The position numbers and the translations under genes are program-made. From Deltaproteobacteria bacterium (GTDB taxonomy: Bacteria > Bdellovibrionota_B > Oligoflexia > Oligoflexales > Bog-1112), in assembly GCA_016186945.1 (NCBI GenBank), contig JACPKR010000053.1, forward strand, positions 62,001-126,000: a DNA stretch of 64,000 nucleotides, in the 5' to 3' direction. Below, piece by piece: positions 58,580 through 64,000 of this stretch. The notes beneath the pieces are model-generated. The model was not told the DNA's origin. It was given only the letters and a program-made list of their open reading frames with translations, and searched no databases. Each line of letters begins with the position of its first letter. The stretch's first letter is position 1.

Positions 58580-58659
58580 CCTCCCCCGGATTTCTTGGAG
58601 GAACCAGCTGCGCAGTTTCCTCCAAACCACCTCCTTGCCCCGGTTGGCTTACGCTTTAC
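58580..58659 (-). repeat. Repeat A, copy 7 (truncated)
   Basis: In minus orientation, this has the core hairpin and one terminal repeat (TTGCCCCGGTTGGCTTACGC). The other half is cut after CCTCCCCCGGATTTC. It shares the CCGGGGGAGG variant with copy 6, so the two are closer to each other than to copies 2 and 5. It sits between tRNA-Arg and the next gene. Confidence 0.88.
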
Positions 58660-58705
58660 TCCCGCTGATGTTATGATTAAAAATAACAACAAAAAGGGTG
58701 AAACA

Positions 58706-59392
58706 TTGCGCTCGACGATTTTCAAGCTATTGCTGCTATCAGAGGCATTGATCTTCGCAGGCCTCTTAAGGGGGCAGAACGAGGCCGTGCCCCCGCTTCA
58801 AAAAGAGGACATGGATGCGGAAGAAACACAGGCGCCTCCCGAGAAAGGCACGATGGAGAAGGGGGAGCGAGAACTTGCCTACACGCGCCCTCGCGTAACC
58901 CTCGGCTTACTGCCCTCGTACATCGTACTTTCTGGCGATCTTGAAAACTACGGGGGAAGTGTGCCGGCCTTTTCGTTAGCTTTCAAAAAGACAGGGTTTG
59001 GTGGTTGGGGTGAGACCTTCCCTGTCTACATGGGCGTGTTCGAGTCTGTATCCTTCTTCTCTGCAAGCAACGAAACATCCACCAGCAAAAAACAACTTGA
59101 AAGCGGCCATTTTCTCCTGGGACTTGAGTTCATGGGAACAAAGCCTCAGGTCGGCTTCGAGGTGGTGTTCAACTTCGGCCTGGGTTTATACATTGTCAAT
59201 ACGAAAGACACTCCGACAGGAAGCACTGAGACAACAAAGGAAAACAAAACAAAAGCCGCCCCATTCTTCGGTCTTGGTGCTGGCTACAGAGTGATGGAAC
59301 GCCTTTCTCTTAATTTCGCTACATCCATGCACGCCCCCAGTGCTGGCATGACTTACACGCAATGGCAGCTCGGTGCCTGGATTATCCTTTAG
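58706..59392 (+). CDS. Predicted outer-membrane beta-barrel protein
   Basis: A 228-residue unknown. TTG 58706 has AGGGTG 5-6 bases ahead and opens a signal peptide (MRSTIFKLLLLSEALIFAGL). Upstream in-frame ATGs (58673) or a start inside repeat A would give no proper signal. A polar Glu/Pro-rich stretch (residues 30-60) is followed by alternating strands (VTLGLLPSYIVLSG, YMGVFESVSFFSA, GFEVVFNFGLGLYIVNTK, FFGLGAGYRVMERLSLNF). An eight-strand barrel is likely. The stop overlaps the convergent OM-protein gene by four bases. Confidence 0.72.
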   Translation: MRSTIFKLLLLSEALIFAGLLRGQNEAVPPLQKEDMDAEETQAPPEKGTMEKGERELAYTRPRVTLGLLPSYIVLSGDLENYGGSVPAFSLAFKKTGFGGWGETFPVYMGVFESVSFFSASNETSTSKKQLESGHFLLGLEFMGTKPQVGFEVVFNFGLGLYIVNTKDTPTGSTETTKENKTKAAPFFGLGAGYRVMERLSLNFATSMHAPSAGMTYTQWQLGAWIIL

Positions 59393-60495
59393 ACAGACAG
59401 AGAGAGTCTTGTGAAGAACCTGACGTCGGGGCGATCCCCAACTTTTTTCCCCTGTTCTTCTCCGTAGGAACCTATATACAAGCGCACAAACTTTCCTCCG
59501 AAGAACACAGATGCGGTTGGGTAGCCCTGATTCAAACCAAGCGCCAAGCCGACTTTCTCAGCTAGGGAAAAGTCTAGACCCAAGTGCAGATTCTTAAAAG
59601 AATTCGTCTCATTGTTGGAAAGTAAGTCACGATAATCCCCATGAAACGTCAATTTGGTGCCATCCCATAGCCAAGCAAACGTAGCACCTAGATTTATAGT
59701 CTGTTTGATGGATTCTAACGGTGGCCCGTCTTTTTCCGTCTTCGCGAATTGAGTTTCACCCACGTCATCGACAGTCAGAGCAAATTGTGTGCGGTAGCTC
59801 TCCCCCTGGAGTAACGGTGGTCTGTAGATGGAACCGACATCTAGCCCGTACCCTTTGCCTTTATTTCGGTAATTGTCGATGCTGAGTTCCTTGATTTCCT
59901 TAATGTCGGAAAGGTTCAAGCTTGCTGTCACCTGGGTCCTGTCGAGATACTTCAAGGTGCCCCCCACCCATACACCTTCGTAAACATCGTGAGCATAGCT
60001 TGTTATGAGACCGAGGTTTGTGAATGCTTTGAAGTCTACAGTCTCCAGACCACTGAATTCCAAATCCTTGAATGCGAACGCACGCGCGAACGCAGAGGTG
60101 ACTATGCCAATCGCAAAACGGTTGGCGATAATGCCAGAAAAGTTAGAAAAACCCACAAAAAGGGGGGTTTTGACAAGATCATCGACCAGAGAAACCTTCT
60201 CTGAATCTGAATCGTCCTGAACCTTCGCAATTACGGAAGAGATATTGCGGGAAACTTCGGGCATGGGGGAAAAGAGGACGAGACGTTCCCTATTTTCTTC
60301 CTCTTTGTTCGCCAGCAGGGCAGCTGGGTTGTAAAAAATGGCGTCGACATCTTCGCTTCCTGCCAATCCAGCATGCCCCCTTCCCAATGACGAGGCTCCT
60401 CGATAAACACTGAACGCATCGGCAGCAAGACTAACGGAGGAAAAAATTGCAAAACAAAACAGACAAAGCACGCGAACGGCAAAGGTCCTTCGCAT
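59389..60495 (-). CDS. Outer-membrane protein with FadL/PorV-like N-terminus
   Basis: A 368-residue exported beta-barrel protein (signal MRRTFAVRVLCLFCFAIFSS...). The start of the mature protein has YRGASSLGRGHAGLAGSEDV followed by DAIFYNPAAL, the GxGxAGxA...NPAxL pattern seen in FadL-like and PorV/TraF-like barrels. Further strands are evident (FAIGIVTSAFARAFAF, GVWVGGTLKYLDRTQVTASL, KVGLALGLNQGYPTASVFFG). It may transport hydrophobic molecules or have a structural role. Repeat B copy 4 lies just upstream of its start. Confidence 0.78.
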   Translation of the reverse strand: MRRTFAVRVLCLFCFAIFSSVSLAADAFSVYRGASSLGRGHAGLAGSEDVDAIFYNPAALLANKEEENRERLVLFSPMPEVSRNISSVIAKVQDDSDSEKVSLVDDLVKTPLFVGFSNFSGIIANRFAIGIVTSAFARAFAFKDLEFSGLETVDFKAFTNLGLITSYAHDVYEGVWVGGTLKYLDRTQVTASLNLSDIKEIKELSIDNYRNKGKGYGLDVGSIYRPPLLQGESYRTQFALTVDDVGETQFAKTEKDGPPLESIKQTINLGATFAWLWDGTKLTFHGDYRDLLSNNETNSFKNLHLGLDFSLAEKVGLALGLNQGYPTASVFFGGKFVRLYIGSYGEEQGKKVGDRPDVRFFTRLSLSV

Positions 60496-60507
60496 AGGTC
60501 ATCCTTG

Positions 60508-60677
60508 TATAGTGTTCAAGATAATCAATTTGGGGACAAACTTTTTGAAAAAAGTTATTTCCCCAAGCCCCTTTTTAAAAACTTCAGTATTTGAAGTTTT
60601 TTTTTGGGGGGAGGCGTGGAGGGGAACTTTTTTTCAAAAAAGGTCCTCTCCACAAATTCGTTTTCCTAAATACTATA
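60508..60677 (+). repeat. Repeat B, copy 4 (full length, 170 bp)
   Basis: Starts TATAGTGTTCAAGATAATC and ends CTAAATACTATA, with inverted ends reaching AATTTGGGG/CCACAAATT, and the same three hairpins as copy 3. The right end supplies the TAG stop of the M23 peptidase gene (60675-60673), and the left end is 13 bases from the start of the OM-protein gene. Confidence 0.92.
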
Positions 60678-61941
60678 GCATAATTGCTGGCTCTTGGGGG
60701 CTGGCCAGTCGAATGCGTTCTTTGTGACCGTTGAGCTGTGCGTACAAACGTTTGGCCTCAATCATGAAACGGTCCTGATCTTTGACATCGACAGGTTTTT
60801 CCCGGGGAAAGCGCTTGCCTAAAGGATCCTTAAAGATGCCATTTTCGTAGAACTCGAAATGCAGGTGCGGCGCACTAGCCAGTCCTGTTTGTCCCACGTA
60901 TCCGATGACATCACCCTGATTGACTTTCTTGCCCAGATGCAAACCCTTTGCAAATCCACTCAAGTGTTTGTACGCGGTCATGAAATGGGCATTGTGACGC
61001 AGCTTGATCATATTACCCGCTCCTCCATTCCGTCCGAACTGAAGCACCCGACCGTCACCTACAGCATAAACGGGTGTCCCTTCTGCCGCGGCATAGTCAA
61101 CTCCCCGATGCGGACGATTGATTTTAAGGATAGGGTGGAAGCGCTGCTGACTAAAACGCGAACTGATGCGGCTATACTTTAAAGGTGTTTTGAGAAATTT
61201 CCCTCTCAGGTTTTTCCCTTCCCAATCGTAGTAGTCGACATGATCAGCCGTCTCGAAACGGATAGCAAGAAGGTCTTCATCCCTTCTCTTGACTTCTGCC
61301 ACCTGGATTACGCCAAACCCCGCATCTTGCCCCTGCACGATTCGTTTTTCCACAAGGAGCGCCCACTCGTCGTCAGGGTGAAGTTCGCGAGAAAAGTCAA
61401 TCTGCCACCCCAAAATTCCGGCAAGTTGGTCAATTAACTCCGGAGACATACCTTCTCCCCTTGCGGAATCCCACAAGGAAGATTTGATGATCCCGGTAAA
61501 AGCAATTGTCTCGATACTGACAGGGTGGTCAATGCTTTGTGCCATCCATATATCATTCCCCTGTCTTGTGATCGCTAACTCGTGTTCCAGAGAGAAGGAT
61601 ACCTTGACACTATGTAGGTTATCCCCACTCCAATGGAGAGCAATCGGAGTTCCGAAAGAAATCTTGGCAAGGTCAAACTCAGATTTCGCAGCAGCAATGA
61701 TATTCAGAACAGTCAAGGGAGCGATGTTTTTCGACGCCAGAGTGTCATAAAAAGACGAGTTGCGAGGAATCTGCAAAGTATCGACAGTGAACTCGGGAAC
61801 TGGCTCTGGCAAAGGACCTTGCGCGGATTCTTCGACACGGGGTAAAACCGAGGGAACCTTCTCCTTTACTGACGTTTGCATCCAAAAAAGACTGGCAACA
61901 CCAAGGATTAAAATAAAGAGAGGTATAAGCGTTCGGCGCAT
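60673..61941 (-). CDS. M23-family murein endopeptidase (MepM/YebA-like)
   Basis: A 422-residue periplasmic protein. ATG 61941 has AGGAAG upstream and starts the N-terminal anchor (MRRTLIPLFILILGVASLFW). Residues 55-230 are the LysM-like/OapA-like regulatory region (SFYDTLASKNIAPLTVLNII). The M23 domain holds the zinc ligands HRGVDYAAAEGTPVYA (H-x3-D), HLSGFAKGLHLGKKV and HLHFEFYENG, with the Gly-rich GDVIGYVGQTGLASAP. These enzymes cut D,D-peptide crosslinks to allow growth of the wall. Its last codons end in repeat B copy 4. Confidence 0.93.
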   Translation of the reverse strand: MRRTLIPLFILILGVASLFWMQTSVKEKVPSVLPRVEESAQGPLPEPVPEFTVDTLQIPRNSSFYDTLASKNIAPLTVLNIIAAAKSEFDLAKISFGTPIALHWSGDNLHSVKVSFSLEHELAITRQGNDIWMAQSIDHPVSIETIAFTGIIKSSLWDSARGEGMSPELIDQLAGILGWQIDFSRELHPDDEWALLVEKRIVQGQDAGFGVIQVAEVKRRDEDLLAIRFETADHVDYYDWEGKNLRGKFLKTPLKYSRISSRFSQQRFHPILKINRPHRGVDYAAAEGTPVYAVGDGRVLQFGRNGGAGNMIKLRHNAHFMTAYKHLSGFAKGLHLGKKVNQGDVIGYVGQTGLASAPHLHFEFYENGIFKDPLGKRFPREKPVDVKDQDRFMIEAKRLYAQLNGHKERIRLASPQEPAIML

Positions 61942-61960
61942 GTTCTTCCTGATGAAACAT

Positions 61961-63064
61961 CTAATCAAGCAATCTGAAAGACCCGTTCGTGCTGCTGTTC
62001 ATACCTTTGTGAAGGACAAGCTCTTGCCCTTTCCTCACACCGTCTTCGAAGGCTGAACGCTGGGCACGTCGGTTTCCCCGTGACACACTTGTCATCCGGG
62101 GGAATTTTAAAGCCAGGTACTGTTCCAGGTGTCGATGTTCCTGGGTCATCAAGCTCTTGCTGGAAACTGAGGGACGTCTCTCCATTTTCTGCAGACGCAA
62201 CTTTTCCTCAAACCCGCTAAGTATGCCCGAGTAATAACTATGCTTGGCTACCAAACCTCGTTGTTTCGAGCTGATCTGATAAGTTTCCCACAGCAGTTTC
62301 AAATTATTAAACAAAAACCAATAAACGTACTCCGCCAGCTTTACATTTTCCGGCCGTCCTAAAAGCTCGATGGTTTTATAAACGGCGATGTCTTGAGGAT
62401 CGTATTGAGCACTAAAAATTGCCTTGACGTTAAAATACCCTGTGAGGATAGAAGCTATCTGGGCATGAAAATAAGGTAGCCTCTTCAGTTTGTGGTCAAT
62501 TGTGATGCTTGCAAATTCGTCCTCCACTTGCTTTTCGATGTTTTCAAGTTGGTAGGTATCGTACAGTTCAGAAACCTTCTTCATTGCTGCAAGCGCTTCG
62601 TGCTCATTGGGTGACTGTGCAAGGGCGAGAAGTTTTTCGACGCGCCTCAAAAGCTGGCTCTCCTTTTCCGATACCTCGCGATGTTGCAGGCTTGCCAGGT
62701 CGGGGACTGTATGGATTTCCGCCCTCCTTGCCCACGCTTCGACACCCAAGCATTCGCAGGCGCGCTTAAAGAAGGGGCCGTGCTGCTCTTCCTGTCGCCA
62801 AAGTTCTGAAACCACCTGGTGCGCAATCTCGTGTTTGAGTACTTCCAGCACGGTCCCCCAGGGATATTTGCGGATCAGTTGCGTAGATAAGGCGAGTGTC
62901 CTCGTCAGCGGGTCCCAATGACCCCAGCGGGAATGAAAATCCATGATGACGATAAGCGGCAGGTGCAATTTTATCCCGTATGCGTAGCAAATCGCTCCGT
63001 GCTCCTGATAAAGTTGCTTCGTCCATTCCTTTTTTTTCCCTTCGAGACTATCTTGGAAGCTCAT
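61961..63064 (-). CDS. SprT-like metalloprotease with DUF2786 domain
   Basis: A 367-residue cytosolic protein. The N-terminal SprT-like domain has the zinc motif EVLKHEIAHQVVSEL (HExxH) and a downstream His (EQHGPFFKRACE). A DUF2786 domain follows (RVEKLLALAQSPNEHEALAA, MKKVSELYDTYQL). The C-terminal third is basic. SprT/Spartan-like proteins remove protein-DNA crosslinks in eukaryotes; the bacterial role is uncertain. The ATG is at 63064. The M23 gene begins 19 bases after its stop, so the two could be cotranscribed. Confidence 0.85.
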   Translation of the reverse strand: MSFQDSLEGKKKEWTKQLYQEHGAICYAYGIKLHLPLIVIMDFHSRWGHWDPLTRTLALSTQLIRKYPWGTVLEVLKHEIAHQVVSELWRQEEQHGPFFKRACECLGVEAWARRAEIHTVPDLASLQHREVSEKESQLLRRVEKLLALAQSPNEHEALAAMKKVSELYDTYQLENIEKQVEDEFASITIDHKLKRLPYFHAQIASILTGYFNVKAIFSAQYDPQDIAVYKTIELLGRPENVKLAEYVYWFLFNNLKLLWETYQISSKQRGLVAKHSYYSGILSGFEEKLRLQKMERRPSVSSKSLMTQEHRHLEQYLALKFPRMTSVSRGNRRAQRSAFEDGVRKGQELVLHKGMNSSTNGSFRLLD

Positions 63065-63143
63065 AGTGCCCTTTCAATCCATGGTTCTTCTCTTTTTAAC
63101 TCAGTTCGAGCAATCACACAAACTCTGACATCCTCATGAGATC

Positions 63144-64000
63144 CTAGTGAGCCAGTACCTTCGCTATCCGCACCAAAGTCTGGGGAGAGTTTTGAAACTC
63201 TCTGATGGTCTCCATGGGAAAGACACTGCCAAGCAGTGAAATCCCTGTGTTGTAGGGAATATCCTCAACCACAAAAACGGCTTGATAGAGTTTCCTATTC
63301 AAATTTTCCCTGATCATGTCGCGATGCTCTTGTGCCCAGGTGAAATTGACGGAACCCATGTTTCGGATCGTATAAATCCCAGGTCTGTCCGTGATGACCA
63401 GGACATCTTTTTCCTTGATCCCGTCGAAGAATTCATAGACCGCCCGCGTCTTTCGAATCAAAGTCAGGCTGTTCACATGACGTTGTTCCCTGGCAACTGG
63501 AAAATAGATCGCGAAAAAACTCAACCCAGCTACAAAAACCCACAGCGGCCGAACGCGGTCGAAAATGTGATGCAAGAGGAACGGCATGAGGGAAAGAGAC
63601 AGCACAAACACTAAAAAAAATCGAGTTTGTGTAGGATGGTAAAAATGCCCGAAATGATGACCAACATAAACAAACAAGCCGGAAAGAACACTTGCCGCAG
63701 CAATCCATCCAAAAGGCCGGTAGGGAGAGATGCTCTCTTTTCTCACCAGCAGAGTCTTCACAAGAAACATAGCAAGGACAAGCAAAGCTGCCAGGTTGAG
63801 CAAGGTGGCATAGGGCAGAAGAAAACCAAAGTGAAAGAGTCCTTTTCCCAGGTCAGGGATATTCCTCAGAAAGTTACCAAGTCCGATGACAGCAACGTTT
63901 TGAGGATTTTCATAGTCATGGGGAAGCATGAGCTGCCAAAGACGCGGGAGAAAGAAGACGAAAGACCCAACAAAAAATAACACCCTTTCTTTCAAGTCAC
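63144..64000 (-). CDS. Polytopic membrane protein, glycosyltransferase-like (5' partial)
   Basis: The frame runs open to the window edge, so the N-terminus is missing. The 285 residues present hold about six membrane segments (VLFFVGSFVFFLPRLWQLML, LLNLAALLVLAMFLVKTLLV, WIAAASVLSGLFVYVGHHFG, LFVFVLSLSLMPFLLHHIF-type) and a soluble C-terminal part (EKDVLVITDRPGIYTIRNMG). The layout resembles the C-terminal half of GT-C mannosyl- or arabinosyltransferases (PMT/ArnT type), but the catalytic N-terminal loop is not in view. Lipid-linked sugar transfer is only a guess. Confidence 0.65.
   Translation of the reverse strand, partial: DLKERVLFFVGSFVFFLPRLWQLMLPHDYENPQNVAVIGLGNFLRNIPDLGKGLFHFGFLLPYATLLNLAALLVLAMFLVKTLLVRKESISPYRPFGWIAAASVLSGLFVYVGHHFGHFYHPTQTRFFLVFVLSLSLMPFLLHHIFDRVRPLWVFVAGLSFFAIYFPVAREQRHVNSLTLIRKTRAVYEFFDGIKEKDVLVITDRPGIYTIRNMGSVNFTWAQEHRDMIRENLNRKLYQAVFVVEDIPYNTGISLLGSVFPMETIREFQNSPQTLVRIAKVLAH

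Noticed and set aside
4721-58659. CRISPR array
   Set aside because: The repeats are dispersed over kilobases, vary in length and orientation, and have no regular spacers; no cas genes are seen.

Overview
The window is a piece of a Gram-negative bacterial chromosome. Evidence is a complete pilMNOPQ set for a type IV pilus with an outer-membrane secretin, an ExbB/ExbD energy-transducing pair, many lipoproteins and outer-membrane beta-barrel proteins, and plant-type GshA. The family mix (PilMNOPQ with a lipoprotein-type PilQ, an inner-membrane FliG-like protein, a ~1000-residue NAD-glutamate dehydrogenase, fused E1 alpha/beta, frequent TTG/GTG starts) fits the former Deltaproteobacteria, perhaps Bdellovibrionota. 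That placement is inference only; there is no rRNA here.

Layout. 0-6.4 kb: partial mutS2, a fused 2-oxoacid dehydrogenase E1, a Lys-rich protein and mutY on the plus strand. 6.4-11.2 kb: a lipid kinase, a DUF4143 ATPase bracketed by two copies of repeat A, then marC and a DASS transporter. 11.2-20.3 kb: a beta-barrel protein, a PurM homologue, tRNA-Gly, two unknown envelope genes, exbB, exbD, gshA and NAD-glutamate dehydrogenase. 20.4-25.7 kb: a lipoprotein, acyl-CoA dehydrogenase, pgeF and aroQ; aroQ has been cut off from its probable former operon partner by an inserted DUF4143 cassette bounded by 30-bp direct repeats. 25.7-32.0 kb: pilMNOPQ plus a trailing lipoprotein gene (minus strand). 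32-34.2 kb: a zinc-ribbon protein that seems to start at CTG, a cystathionine beta-synthase-like enzyme and a cyclic-nucleotide-binding protein.

34.2-49.6 kb is an accessory island. It holds a 1035-residue lipoprotein with a Ulp1/YopJ-like cysteine-protease motif, an orphan solute-binding lipoprotein, and a tightly packed eight-gene minus-strand operon. In order of transcription the operon encodes a secreted Hint-domain protein, a subtilase-like protein with Glu in place of the catalytic Asp, four unknown exported or membrane proteins, a secreted pre-toxin/EndoU nuclease and a cytosolic presumed immunity protein. Upstream lie a decayed group II intron and an AbrB/PIN toxin-antitoxin pair with a truncated toxin. 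This operon is the best candidate for an undescribed system: a toxin packaged with its own protein-processing factors.

49.6-64 kb: a membrane protein joining two periplasmic repeats to a FliG-like domain with no flagellar genes near, a DsbA-like protein, an L,D-transpeptidase, a pseudouridine synthase, a membrane-anchored GNAT protein, folA-thyA, tRNA-Arg(CCU), two outer-membrane proteins, an M23 endopeptidase, a SprT-like protein and a partial membrane protein.

Two families of non-coding repeats run through the window. Repeat A (about 145 bp, eight full or partial copies) has ~25-bp terminal inverted repeats and strong internal hairpins. Repeat B (about 168 bp, four copies) begins TATAGT and ends ACTATA, like a TA-targeting MITE. 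Both sit at gene edges, and several neighbouring genes take their stop codon from the end of a repeat.
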